Shown: positions 22,351 to 35,858 of the stretch, piece after piece
How positions within the stretch are numbered: position 1 is the first letter of the stretch
Layout of the letters: each line of letters begins with the position of its first letter
Assembly: GCA_022749755.1 (NCBI GenBank)
Contig: CM040440.1
Coordinates: 3,867,769 to 3,931,768, forward strand
Length of the DNA: 64,000 bases
Direction of reading: 5' to 3'
Source: Azadirachta indica
Taxonomy: Eukaryota; Streptophyta; Magnoliopsida; Sapindales; Meliaceae
The notes under the pieces: model-generated
What the model was told of the DNA's origin: nothing
The model's database searches: none
What the model saw: the letters and a program-made list of their open reading frames with translations, nothing else
Position numbers and translations under genes: made by a program

Positions 22351-24889
22351 AGTTTTTGGTATAGCATTGAGCAGTAACCAATGGAATTGCTAAAATTCAG
22401 TGAATTTTCTTTTAATAGAACCAATTATCTGATACTAAATTGGACATCCCTCTTGATTTTTGTGGTGATAGTTGTTAAGAAGTGCAAGTATAGATGAAGG
22501 GGTAACATCGTTTCTTCTTCTGCATTTGATCTTATTTTTGTCTAGAGGAAAATTTCCATGCTGTGGTTGTGTAAGACTGTACAATTAGGACACTACGATT
22601 AGCAGATTTTTATATCTGAAGAATCATGTCTTTATATTATCATTTCATTATTATTTAATTTCCAGCACTCATTCATCATCCTTGGTATTGCAGGGATTTA
22701 TAATTCTTGATTTTGCATACCATAAGGTGCTATAATTAATGCCATTAGCAAAATTTTCATATATCTAAACCCAGGAAAATGTAAATCCATCCACCGTAGC
22801 TTACTAGATATACTCAAGTTTCGCGGAATGATGCTGTCGTGCTTATAATCGAGATCCCAAAAGGCACCCAAAGTTACACTTTGTGTACTGCAGTTTTCTT
22901 TAGCTATAAAATTAAAAACACCAAGTTTACATAGTAATGCTTGATCATCAAGCTATTTACCCGGATGTGAGGATGGAATATTAGATGATTAGAGGACCAA
23001 CAACAGGCATAGATGTTGATAATTTTGAATCGGTGGATACAATTTAATTTTTGCAATGCACGCGCATTTTAATAAATCAAGACTTGTTAAAAGATTAGCA
23101 TAAATATTACAAATATGTTGAACTCATAAACAGCATTGTTTGAGGAGGTTAGGAACGCTAGAAAACCAGTAGCTATAGCCTACTGGGACAGGGGACCAGG
23201 GTAGAGAAAAAGTGACAAAATTAAACCTTTATAATTAGGAGTAGCTGTGATGGGTACTTAAGTTTACCCAGATTAAGAGATGAAGAGTCCAAAATCGACG
23301 ACTCAAACAACCATAAAAGCCGTCTATGTTGGGTTAGTAGAGAGGTCTCTTCAACTCATAATGGTCTCAAAATGACAACACCAGATTGTGTTTATGTGGG
23401 TCCGTGTGAAGTTGGAAGACGATCATACAAATAATTGTTTTTTTCGTGAGCCACAGACTGAAATATATAGACAGAAATGTTCACGGACTATGGAATGGTC
23501 ACCATTCTTTGTCATTCCTTCTGGGTACTTTTCTTGCTAAACGGCGAAAATCGGCTCCAGATGGTTGGAATTTATTTATCAGTTTGGTTAGGTGATCAAG
23601 ATTAGCTTTCTTGCAAGATTAATTGTTGGTCTTTTCTTTTCTTTTTTTTTTCCATGTTCTATTGTCTTGAAGAAGATGGCAGAGTAAATATAATAGGTGG
23701 AACAGCAACCCAACAGACAAATAAAAAGCCAAGTTGCCTTGTAACAGAAGAAGAAAGATAAGGTAAGGATAATAATACTAGACTGGCAAGAAATATGCGT
23801 AGACAGAAAATGAGAGGCCACCCAACCCAACCATGCACGCTTTAATTTCCACAATATGTGAGTGGGAATTGAGTGGTGATCACTATATGATTTGCTGAAA
23901 ATCAAAGACATCGATTGATTTAGAGTTGCACCACACTTGTAAAGAAAGAGCTAGGCTTTGGACTTTTACGCATTATAAAAGATGGTGCTTTCCCTATGCA
24001 AGAAGCTTTCCTTGTTTTTACAACCATCTACAGTGAGAGCATATAAAGAAATGCTTGCAAACACAGCATGACCAATACTTAACACGTGCACATGACGCAT
24101 TCGGTTAGAATATATTGATGCAAATGTTTTAGATTTTGAACAAATTTAAGATTAGATGGAAAACATTTTGTTTATGTTAGCGTTCGAATTTTTCACGTTA
24201 AAAGACTTTGGACAGGCAAAGCAAAATGAACCCTACCCTCATGAACCAGAAGAAGAGCTGTGACTTGTCTGGACAAAATATTTAGATTGCAGCAGCCGGT
24301 TTTGGCCAATTCCAATATCTTTTTCTGTCCGTATAGACGTTAACATTGACGGTGACGGGCAAAAATTTCCAGGTCTAATTGAGACTACAATTCTTCATGG
24401 ATGTTTCTCCACTCTTCAATTGTCACGTCTTTCTCATTGCAAAGCCATCACAACCCACTCGATGTTTCGAGAAAATTAAAACATTTGCCTTGTAATCATT
24501 TGCATGACTTTTGACGGCGGCAAGAGATAATTTCTTCATCAGTTATCCACCGAAATCTTCGAATTTAAGAGACAAGAAAATTGAACACTCCAGGCCAACG
24601 ACGTCAGCATTAGAACCGTCAACATCTAATCGGAAAAATATCACCACCCGTCTTGCATTCAAAACTTTAGTTCATATTTTACATGTAATCCACTTCCGAC
24701 CATGCTTCAAGGAATACTGAAAGATTCATCAAGGGCTACTTCATAAAGCTCAGAATGTGACTCATAATTTACATATATCGTGGAACATGAGGAACATCTC
24801 CATCATCTAGTATTCCGTCTAAGTGCCTGTTCTTGTTCTTTTGGTACTTTCTACAGGTGTAAAATGGACCAGAAAAAGAGTAAATAGTA
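22351..24889. other. Intergenic between convergent PPR copy 2 and RMA genes, no gene seen
   Basis: Both flanks are 3' ends, so no promoter is required here. Short frames at 23588-23911 (minus) and 24511-24720 (plus) have no domain or codon-usage signal and are not called. Confidence 0.5.
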
Positions 24890-25678
24890 TCAGAATAAAA
24901 GAAGACACAACACTATGCAACAGAACAGGAAAAAACATATTCTGTTAAGTGACCTATCGGCCTGCATTACATGCCTTCTGATCCTAGGACTAGTGCTCCC
25001 CACAAGATTGTATGAGTTTGGGTAGGTATAGATGTTGGTTATTGAGTTCCCAAACACCCTTGCATAAACCATTTCCCCAAACATTCCGACCACTGGGTCA
25101 AACAAATTTGTTGTTATGCCACCTGAGCCAAGCATTGGTGAAGAAGCATAAGTTCCAGGTTGAGGGTAGTATAGATGAGACTGGTGTGAGTGATTGCGAT
25201 GCCGAAACTGTGGAGTTAAGTGCGGACTCATGGTGGTACTAGGTGATCTTGGTGGGTCAAACCCACAGGCAGGACCAAGAGGCCTCTTTGGTATGACTAT
25301 ACCAAGATGAGGGGCCTTACCATTGGAGGAGGGTTTTGTGGTTTGGCCCCGGCCGTAGAGAGGGACAAGGGTGGAAGGAGAAACTTCAGCTTTGCATACA
25401 GGGCATTGCTGCTGTTTCTGGTCTTGGTCCTCAGTAGAGACGCTCTGAAAATGAAGCCATTTGTAAATGCAGGGCCAGCAGTATAGGTGACCACATAGTG
25501 TTACAACGGGGTCTTGCACAGAGTCTAGGCAGATGTTGCAATCAAACCCACCAGAAGGACTATCATCAGCATCTACAATTACATCTGATGCAGATTTCCA
25601 CTTCTCCGGTGAAGATTTATCTTCCCCATTCAAATGACTTTGGGCCATAGCCTCTTCAAAGTATTGTTCCATGGCCAT
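24890..25678 (-). CDS. RMA: RMA-type RING membrane-anchored E3 ubiquitin ligase
   Basis: A single coding exon on the minus strand, ATG at 25678-25676, stop at 24890, giving 262 residues. A C3HC4 RING lies at residues 47-95 (C47, C50, C62, H64, C67, C70, C92, C95; [25 protein letters not shown]). A Pro/Ser/His-rich linker follows, then a conserved GRG..PR-type segment. The last 16 residues are a hydrophobic tail ([16 protein letters not shown]), the tail anchor that gives RMA proteins their name. Family members sit in the ER membrane and ubiquitinate ER clients, for example aquaporins, in ER quality control and drought response. All zinc ligands are intact. By the neighbourhood it matches Arabidopsis RMA1/RMA2. 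The frame extends 10 codons upstream without an ATG, into the 5'UTR. Confidence 0.92.
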   Translation of the reverse strand: MAMEQYFEEAMAQSHLNGEDKSSPEKWKSASDVIVDADDSPSGGFDCNICLDSVQDPVVTLCGHLYCWPCIYKWLHFQSVSTEDQDQKQQQCPVCKAEVSPSTLVPLYGRGQTTKPSSNGKAPHLGIVIPKRPLGPACGFDPPRSPSTTMSPHLTPQFRHRNHSHQSHLYYPQPGTYASSPMLGSGGITTNLFDPVVGMFGEMVYARVFGNSITNIYTYPNSYNLVGSTSPRIRRHVMQADRSLNRICFFLFCCIVLCLLLF

Positions 25679-25718
25679 CTTATATGCTTCACCAGATTCT
25701 TTCTTCACAGATCTAAAC

Positions 25719-27427
25719 CTGAAAGATATGCATAACCATCAACGTTAAAATGACACACACATCGGTTTGCAATTAATGTTTGTAAAATTTTGTTGACAAC
25801 AGAAATAAACCAATCATTTCAGATAGTAATTAGTTGCATGTATGACTTATAATCAATAGGAAGGCGGCAAAGGCAAATCCTTCCACCACCGGCCGAATTT
25901 GATATAATTATCAATATTTGGGTTCCCACAATTTCATCTCCAATCAAATTATAATAAATTCTACATGATAATGTCTAGAACTAGTATATGTATATGATAG
26001 ATTAAGGAACTAAAAAATATTCTTTTATAATTTATCTTCTAGGAGGTTGTGCATAACCATATGACTAGATATAATAAATGAGTACAAGATATTAAAAGAC
26101 TTTATACATTGACTAAATTTTGGCCTTCTAGAAATGTTTCATTACAAATCTGACCAAGTATAAACAAACCACCCCGACCCCACCTCCCGCTCCCACTAGT
26201 TCGAAAAAGAAGAATAGTAGCCTAAATCTAGAAAGATAAGTAATGAAATAACTTTGTATTATTTCCTCCATATTCTCACAGGATAGAATGAACAGTTGAC
26301 AAAAGCCGACCTTCTTGCCTACAGAGCAAATTATTTCTCTCCTCTTACAATTTGCAGAAAGAGATAGGGCAGATTAGAGAACGGAAGATTGAGGCTATAT
26401 ATAAATCCATCAGACAACACTTCACAAAAGCTGCTATCATAAAATTAATGTGCTCAACCAGACATTTCAACTACTTGCCTATTTTAAGTTTCAATGGTAA
26501 GAAAGATTCAAAAATAACAACAGAGGTTTAGGAATGAGATTCCAATGGCAGCTAATTTATCAAGCAAGAACCCAGATCAAATTAATACGGCCTTCCATCG
26601 CAAGTCATCCATTGACTACTTCAAAAAAAACTCATAATTTGTAATTGAATCTAAAGTTAAGCATACTGAAAAAAATTTTTTCCCTTTTTGATGGAACAGG
26701 TTATAGATAATATAAACAAGCAAAAGTTTTGTTGTTTTGCCGTCACAAAATTCATCCAAATAGAGGAAGGTGACAAAAAATACAGCTGGCCCAGATACAT
26801 ATTCATGTGTAAGCTCCTTAAATACAGGCTCTCGACTTTCCCAGAGTCGGTTTCATTTTCAAGAAGTAAAACAGCATTGAAATCAACGAACGAATTATCC
26901 ATTAATAAACTAATTCAAGAAAATTAAAAGATGGAAAGGAGAGAACTAGAAAGCCGGCTAAAAAAATTCTGATCTTCCAAGGCTCTGAACACAATAAGAA
27001 TCAAAACCCAGATTACTTTCAAAAGCTCATAAATCATTTTCACAAAAACTGAATCTTGAGGGAAAAATTTTCTATCAGTCTTAACACAAACAGTTATCAA
27101 CGCAGAAACAAAACCTTTAAACTTGTTTTAATTGATTGCTATATGAATGAAAACTGGACAAAAATAGACAAAAACTTGAACTCAAAACAGAGGAGCTCCA
27201 ATAATTCACGAAAAAAACATCACTTATCACAGACGAATATCTGAATAATTCAGAAACGAAAATCAAAAGAACCACAAGTTCACTAAACGAGTTATCTTGT
27301 TAACAAATAAGAGAAAATATAAGTCAGGTTCCAATTACAGACCCGTTAACAGTACATTCATATAAACCCCAACCAACAAATAAGTATAACAAGATCAGAA
27401 AACAAGGATAAGAAACAACATACATAC
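25719..27427 (-). other. 1.7-kb 5'UTR intron of the RMA gene
   Basis: On the minus strand the donor is TCG|GTATGT at 27427 and the acceptor is CTTTCAG at 25719, 41 bases before the ATG. The interval holds no credible ORF. A leader exon would run from about 27640 to 27428. Long 5'UTR introns in plants often raise expression; whether this one does is not visible. Confidence 0.6.
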
Positions 27428-27663
27428 CGAGAATCAAGAAGATGTATTCAAGGTTGAACTGAGCCTCTGTAATTGGGTGATATTTGTAAACTCAGACCAA
27501 CAGAAGACAGTCAGTCTTTCTAAACCAACAAACAACGAATGACGCTAATAGATAAGGAAGCGGTTGAATTGACCGGTAAATGGAAATACAACACAGAAAA
27601 TTGCTGGAAAGAAGAAGAGTTAATAGGCTTGCGAGATATGAAATTATCTGCGTTGTTGCGTGG

Positions 27664-27671
27664 TTTATATA
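27664..27671 (-). promoter_or_regulatory. TATA box of the RMA gene
   Basis: Read on the minus strand the sequence is CTCTATATAAACC. It sits about 240 bases upstream of the inferred leader-exon donor at 27428, so transcription would start near 27635-27640. Confidence 0.6.
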
Positions 27672-30600
27672 GAGAAAACACTGACAAATAGAGACATGTA
27701 TGTATGCACTCGCTGGCACGCTTTCATTCCCTGGCTTACGTGGCAACTACGGTGTGCGCATTGCGCGCCGGTTCTGCAGCTTCCCATTTATTTTTATTCA
27801 TTTATTTATTATCTTATTATTATTGTAATTAATATTGAATTTTCTTTGTCAGGGACTATAGTAAATTTTTGGCAAATATTTTGGTGTAATATTAATTAGG
27901 AGTAAGTTAGGTCGTAATAGGTAGGTCGTTTCAACTAAATTTTACTTACCATTTACATGACATAATTTGTGAGTTATTTTTAACTATGTTAAGAATTTTG
28001 TAAGCTATTAATTTAAGTATAATTCTTATATATATATATATATATATATTTTTTATAAAATAAGAAATAAAAAAATTCTCGAGAATAGGTTATCTAGAAT
28101 AAAAATTTATTAAAAGCAGTACAAGATAAAATGTTGTAGATTAGTTCAAGATTTGAAAGTCAAAAAAATAAAATTCTGTTGTATATTATTAATAATAATA
28201 CTTTACTTTTTGAAAATTAATTTTAGCTTGTGAAACAGACATTTGTTAGGTTATATACAATTCTATGTTTGTAAAAGTTAAAATTATGAGGTGAGAGGAT
28301 AAGTATAATTGATTACATTTATTTAGTTTAAAATATCTTAATTTAATAAATAATATATATACAACTAATATATATATAAGTATAATTTTTAGATTATAAG
28401 GTATTAATTATTAACATAAAATTTTAAATCATAAAAACTAAAATTCAATATTTAAATTATTATCATATAAGTTTAATATCTTTTCTTTTCTTTTCTTTTG
28501 TAATTATATATGTAGGTAACCTAGCTAGCTAAGTCAATTTGTTAATATATAATATTGCATCTAAGTAAGGGCTGCTTACCTACTTACATATTGTGTGAAA
28601 TACAGTGGGATATTTTGTGAGAACGACGTCGTCAGTAACCCCACACCATTATTACTATCGAAATCTACAATAAATAATAACACTCGTACGTCTAACCAAA
28701 CCTAACCTAACCCAACCCGATCGATGTTGTTATGTTATATATACATACACAGCTAGGCTCATCTAATTTTGTTGGCATTTTATTTTTTAATTAATTAAAT
28801 TATTAAATACGAATATGAAGTCAGTCAGTTGTGAATTGCATATGGCAATATGGCATGGGCATCACCGCCGTCTCGGTTTTGGAAGTTTCTCTGTTTTTTT
28901 CTTTTTCAATAATTTTTAAAAAAAAAAATATCTTCATCGATCTATGTTACAGGCTTTGCCTCATAATTACACATTTAACCTAAGATTAATATTTCGAGTA
29001 CTAGAATTACTATCATAATTAATTCATCAAAGTACATATATGCCAAGTTGTTTTAACCTTTTCATTAATTTACGTGTAAGCCAGAAATTGAATTACGTAC
29101 ATGTAGTAGTAATTAGCTAATCAGATAATATATATTATATGGGTGGGGCATATAAAATGTCAAGGAGAAGAGTACAAGTAATGGAATCAACTTTTGTTTA
29201 TCGATCTAATAAATCCTAATATCATCACGATTTGGTAATATATTTTTCCAAATGGAACCGAAGTGAAAGAATTTGATTTATTAAATAATAATAAGTACAT
29301 TAAAAAACGATTAAAGTCAATATCAATTTTATTTAACTAATTAAGTCGATGAAACTCCCACTTACGTACTGTATGTATGTATGAGTAAATTGAAAGCTTC
29401 AGTAATGAACAGCAAATACTAATGAAAGAAGCCAAACGAGTAAAAGACACAAACAATTTATAAGTCAGCTTCAATAGTGTCAGATAAATTCTATACACAC
29501 ATATAAATTTAAATATAAATGCGTATTCGAAACAAATATATAGACGTAATTTTGGTTTGTTATTGGAACAGCTGGCCAATTCCCTTAACATATTATTATT
29601 ATTAAATTATTATTATTATTGTTTTTGGGATTGTGTGACACAACTTAAGATAAGGATTTTATATATATATATATATATATATATTTATTTTTTGGTAGAT
29701 TGAATACAGATACAGTTTTTCTTTTTTTTTTTTTTTTTTTTCCTGAAAGAGAGATAAAGATAAGAGTTAAATATATATATAGGATAGCCCATGTATCATA
29801 GATATGTATTGTTATGGTTATCTGATGGCTGAGTAATATTGAAAGCAACAAACAAAGAAAGTCATCATGTTCGTCCATGCAATTAAAACAAGGGAAATTA
29901 AGACACTGAAATGTATGTGTGTGTTTATACTAAGGGAAAGATGGATGGTCATTTTTTTTTTTTTAGAGAAATTTTTACATTCATTTTAAATTTTTATATT
30001 TAAATACATCTAATGATTAAAATTATATTTTATATATGTATTAATTATAAATATATTAATTATGCATTATTTACATATAATCTCAATTGTTGAATGTGTT
30101 TAAATCCAACGACTTATAATTAATAAAAAAATTATGTAAAAATAGAGTTATTAATCCTATATTATATATATATATATATAATATCAAACCTATACAAAAT
30201 ATATGTTGTTTATTAATTAATAATTGAAATGCGAACTAACCTCCAATTAATTAATACTTTTCAAATTTTAAATAATATTGTTTCATTTATTAAGAAAGAA
30301 TATAATATAATATTAAAGTGATAAAAGCTAGCTCCTTATTAGGCGGGAAATCACCTTAATTGGTACTTATAATTACATTACATGGCTGATTAATTTAATT
30401 TAATGAATTAATGTTTGACACCGTTCCGTGCCGTACGTCCATGAAATGTGTATAATAAAAAGTTTAAATCTTATCAACCAAGAAGTATTAAATTGATGTA
30501 GTACGTTTTCAAGAAGCCATTTAAACAACTATTAAATTCACAAATGTAGGGAAATTAAATTCACATATCTTCTTGAAGTTTCTAATTGTAACATTTGGAG

Positions 30601-32584
30601 AAAAAGTTCGGAGAAAGAAACACTTACCTCTTTAGTACCGTCCCCTTTGATTAGCTTACTGTTTGTTTTTAGGTGTATTATGATAAAAGCAAGAGACAGC
30701 TTACCTCGGTTTTGTTGTGTTGAATATTGCAAAAGATAGATATATGAAATATTAGTCAAACTACATGATAATTATGAAATATTAGTTTTTGTTTAAGGGT
30801 GGAGAGTTTAACTTATTTAATTATAATATAAATACATATTAAAAAGAAAAAAAAAATTTATAGGCAAAGCTTGAGTGCCCACCATTGATAAGAAGTGCAT
30901 GTGCAATTCTTTCTCTGTAATTTTCTAGAGAGATCACTGGTGGGATATTTATATGCAGAAAGTTATTTTAAAAAATAAAAGGATTACAAGATAAAGATTT
31001 ATTTTTAAAATAAAAAAATTCAATGACTTTTTTTTCAATTCTGATTGTAAACTTTTTTGTACAATATTTGTGAAAATGAGTTAAATTCAAAGGTGATTTA
31101 CATTGACAACAAAATCAAAATATGTCAACTTGTTAATGGTTGCTGGAGCTGGCCCAGCATTAATAATACAAGAAGCTTGGAGAAAGAGAAACTTTCTAAC
31201 TTATTTGCCAAGTACATGAGCCCCCGATGCTCCAAAATCTTGCAACCGAAATTAAATACAAAAGGAAATATCGTTTTGAATTGAATATCAAAATATAACA
31301 GAGAATTAATAGCTATTAATTTCACATAGAAGAAAGGAAATAATAAAATGAGAGTAAAAATTGTCTTTTTTAATATATTATTTTAAATTATACAGTCACT
31401 TAATTCTTATTTTAAAATAAGAAATTAAAAGTAATTAAATCTTTTCAATAAAAATGGATAGAGGAAGTGGCTTTTTTATTAAACTTTCTGTTCAGGTGTT
31501 ATAATTCTCCGTATAATATACAAGTGAATTGTACAAGAGTAGAAGCACAAAATAAGAGTTACTGACACGTGTGCTTGACCAATTGCCTGATAAGATGATG
31601 ACGTGTCCATACATATATATATTACTACGGTTCTGTAGTCTATCTAATTCAGTTAAAGTCAAAACGTTTTTGCAGAAGATATATTATTATAAAACCTTAC
31701 CATTTCATCTGATCAATAAATATTGAAAATAAATTAAGAAGCGTAACTGTATAATTTAATTTAATTTAATAACAATTTATTGGTATGGTAAGGGACAAAA
31801 TGGTTGAAATTAATTTCTAGAAGAGAACGGGGAGAATCAAATCCATTAATATGGATGCGTTTGAGTTTGATGAAGTGAGAAATTCAAGAATGTAAGTTTC
31901 TTACTTATTTGTTTCCGGAAACATCTATAATACTCGATGGCTCGTCTTGGCAATGGCGCCTCTATTTTTGACAATATATTTACGTATATATATATATATA
32001 TTATTATATATAAATGCAAACCCTTTAATTTCAATTCGTAAAAATTCTTTATTATATTTTTTTCAACATTAAAAGTATCTATTGATTGTTTGATTCATAA
32101 TATTATAGTAGTTAGTTTCAGTTTCAGCGGTGTCCTCTCAATCGCACATCAATTAGCCCAGCTAATTAGGTTACTTATTACCCACGACAAATGAATTTTA
32201 ACTTATTATTATCTATATACTATATACTCCACCATGATCAATTAGAATTACTAGTTCCTCTCTATCCAATAATACTACATAAACATAAAACGAAAATTAA
32301 AAAAAAAAAAAAAAATCTACACATACATATTAGATAATTATCTGCTACATAGGTAGTTTTGATGTTGCTTTCGAACCAAAATTATACACACACACACATT
32401 CATATATTTAGTAAATTGAGACAGTGGATAGATGAGTCAGGGTTCATTTAATTTAAAATTTATTAATAATGTCAATGGCATATATTCTTAATTTTATCAT
32501 CTGCCCTAACCGTAACCCAATACATAATAATAAAGAAAAATAAATAATAAACCAAAATCAAGTTGCCGTATGGGAGTAGTTGAG

Positions 32585-32585
<1 letters not shown>

Positions 32586-32615
<30 letters not shown>
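32586..32615. repeat. (AT)n microsatellite
   Basis: About fifteen uninterrupted AT units. Confidence 0.95.
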
Positions 32616-32617
<2 letters not shown>

Positions 32618-32764
32618 GAAGCAACATTTTAATTTTAAATTTAAAAAGTACATTCTTTTTTTTTTTTTTTTTCTATATTTTATATTTTTCGAATACAATT
32701 TCAATTTGGCTTTTATATATATTATGTTATTTTGTACATCGAATTTAACGGCAGTAATCGACAC

Positions 32765-32810
<46 letters not shown>
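32765..32810. repeat. (ATA)n trinucleotide microsatellite
   Basis: About fifteen uninterrupted ATA/TAA units. It is likely polymorphic in length. Confidence 0.95.
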
Positions 32811-32813
<3 letters not shown>

Positions 32814-33568
32814 CACAAGATTTTTTTTATTGTGGATAAGAAGATGGTATTATTTTGTTTTTTTATTTATTTTTTATCACACGGATTGAAATGAAAGCAT
32901 GCATAGCATTTGCACGTGCAAGATTCGGAATGCAACGACTAGCGAGTGTTCAAATAAAAAGGGTTGCAGTGGCCGTAAGATAGCCCATGACCGTACATAA
33001 AACATATCTCATTATCCTGTCATTTACTTCACCAAAAATCGAGCACTCACCGCTCATTCTGAACTCCTTTGTTGCTCATGAAGTCTCTTCCTTCAATATT
33101 TAATAATGTAAATATATATTTTTTTTTATATACACATACATATACGTACTTTAAATCCAGGGAATTCAGATATTCTTTTAATATATATTGTCTGGAGATC
33201 AGAATAGTCACAAATTTTGGGTCCAGTCTCTGACAGGTGGTGATTAAAGTTAATAATTACTTTTTTAATCTGAACTGAAATATCCTTTAAATAAATGAAT
33301 AAATAAATAAATAAATATGAATTGATAAATTAGATGTTAAAAATAAACTATGAAAATGCAAATGGATCTCAATTTTGATTTGAATCAAGTTTGTGATTGT
33401 GAAATTGCGTGCTGGGTTTGTCCTCTTTAATTATCGATAGAGTAAGTAAGTTTGAGTTGATTTGATTTGATTTGATTTAGAGGAGGCAGGCAGGCATGGA
33501 GGTATGCAGCCAGGCAGGCACAAAAAAGCTAACACGTCACTGTCTTCCAGTTGCATTTTATCCTCTTT

Positions 33569-33599
<31 letters not shown>

Positions 33600-33716
33600 C
33601 TTGATAAGCTAAGCCGAAGCGATAGCCGATAGCCGATAAGATTCTTCTGCAGAAACACAGAATAATAATAAATAATAATGTAATGAAATGAGGTGACTAA
33701 GTCCGTTATTTTTGCT

Positions 33717-33740
33717 GTCTGTCTGTCTGTCTGTCTGTCT
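33717..33740. repeat. (GTCT)6 tetranucleotide microsatellite
   Basis: Six perfect GTCT units just downstream of the thioredoxin gene's 3' end. Confidence 0.95.
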
Positions 33741-33900
33741 GCCAAATCTGTTACCCCTTACCCTCGGAGATGTTGTAATGTGCAGCAAATGTATAAATAA
33801 ATAAGAAAAAACATAGAATGAATTTATCCAATATTATACTGAAAAAGGATAAAATTTCTATCTTCACAGCACGCTCGAAATTTTGAAACAATACTTTCAC

Positions 33901-35824
33901 TTACAAGAATTTCTCAATGCTTGCAGTTAGGGTGGACTTGGGCACTGCCCCAATCACAGCCTCTTTTTTCTCACCCTTGATGAAGATCATGATTGTCGGG
34001 ATGCTTCGGATTCCATATTCAGTGGCAATTGAAAGACTTTCGTCCGTGTTCAGTTTGAAGCACTTAAGCTTTCCAGTATACTGCTCTGCTAGTTCGCCTA
34101 TTACCGGATGGATCATTCTGCAAGGACCACACCACGGTGCCCAGAACTCCACTAGCACAGGCCCATCGGCCTTCAGCACTAGTGATTTCCATGTTGAATC
34201 ACTCACATTTGGAACTGCAAATTTTGAAAGCCAAGCAAGCAAGGAGCTCAATTCAACTTTTCATATGAAAAATGATACTGGTTACACAGGCATTACTTGC
34301 TAAAACAAAGATTCACCCTCACTATTCTGATACAAGTTCTTGACCAAACTCGTAATTGCTGAAGTTAACAGAAGATGACTATTAAACCAGAAGCAACTTG
34401 GTTCAGAAAAAGTCCCTAAGAGTAAAACTGATTTAACATTTTCGCAATAGAGATTATTAAAAAGATCACACTTCTGCTGCACTTTACAGGGAAACATATC
34501 AAAAGGAGGATGATGAACTTTACAGAATCAGGAAAAGTGCATTCTCCTATTGGATTCCCTCAAAACTCAAATAAGCTTGTCCAAATATTCTAGCAAGAGA
34601 ACATTAATAGAATAGAGAGGAAATTTAATGCACAATATTTATTTAACTGAAAGCACACTGCAATATATCTAGGTTATTTTTTTAGACTTCATGCACAGTT
34701 TTTACCAGGCTGATATTGTGTATGAGCCTGGTCTTAAACAAAGTTATTGAAAATCAAAATTACACAAATAAGCAAAACTGAGTCTGTTGATGATATGACA
34801 ATTTATTGATAAATATCCTCTAACAGGGTAATTGCTATAGCCAGAACAGACCACTAGACCAATATATCCTTCTCTCTTATAGAGTAAAATAACAAATCAA
34901 AAGGTTTTAACAAGTTGGTAAACCAAGAAGGTGGAGAAAGCCAGCAAATTGATGCTACGAATTCAGCCTTGCAATTAAATCAAATTCAAAGCATAATGTG
35001 ATAACATCTGGACTTCAGTCGTAGTCAATGAGCAAGTGGAAATCCCCAGAGTAAGTTCAAAACACCCACAGAACAATGAAAGTAAATTAATATTGTCCAT
35101 ACTTCTTATCAAAAAGATAACAATAACGACAATAACTCACACCCTGCTAGATTTACTAAAATGATAAAATTTTACAAGTCTGCAATCAGTACAGAATAGA
35201 TATACTGCCTGTATGTTGATCCACTCTTTTTTTAATCATTCATCTATAGAACTATTTGCATTTTGAATAAAGACTTCAGTGACCACATTTTGCCTAAAAC
35301 GTCAATATACATTTGTTAATCTGAGCAGAAAAGATTTCCGCAAATCCGATAGCAACCAGATAGGCAATTTTTGCTTAGTAGCGAAGAAATTGATGTAAGC
35401 TAGAATACTGATTTAGTGACCAAGCAAGGGTATATGGATAGGATCATAAGCAACAGTGCAAGAACGTCACTTTCAAAATTTCTTGAGAGCAGGATTACAA
35501 GTCTTTTAGCATATTTGAAAGAAGATTATAAAAGTATACTGCTGCATCAGCAGATTAAGAGGCTCTGAACTCTCAATGATACCCCAATTTCACATTCTTT
35601 ACGTCTCTCTCTGCCTTTCAGATTAGAAAAGACCTAAAAACAGTGATCCTTAAATGTGAATATATATGACAGCAGTACCCAAGGTTCAACTTATTTAAGT
35701 AAACTGTTTTACAGAATCTGGTTTGGGTGAGGTAGGATTTCTAAATGAGCCCCCCAGTGCAAGGACCAATAATGAGAGTCCAGTCCCTGTGTGTAGGAAA
35801 CATAGAAAGGTAATTCAAGTTCCC

Positions 35825-35858
<34 letters not shown>

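Larger units (their letters stand above)
27672..33900. other. 6-kb gene-free, AT-rich, microsatellite-dense spacer
   Basis: No supported gene on either strand. It holds many simple repeats: (TA)n about 28029-28050, (AT)n about 29660-29685, a T run about 29707-29741, (AT)n 32586-32615, (ATA)n 32765-32810, (AAAT)n about 33290-33316, (TA)n about 33568-33599 and (GTCT)6 33717-33740. The open frames here, such as 33431-33745 minus, are low-complexity translations of these repeats. Confidence 0.65.

Noticed and set aside
33431..33745. 104-codon minus-strand frame with DRQTDRQT and YIYIYIYM stretches
   Set aside because: It is a translation of the (GTCT)n and (TA)n microsatellites.
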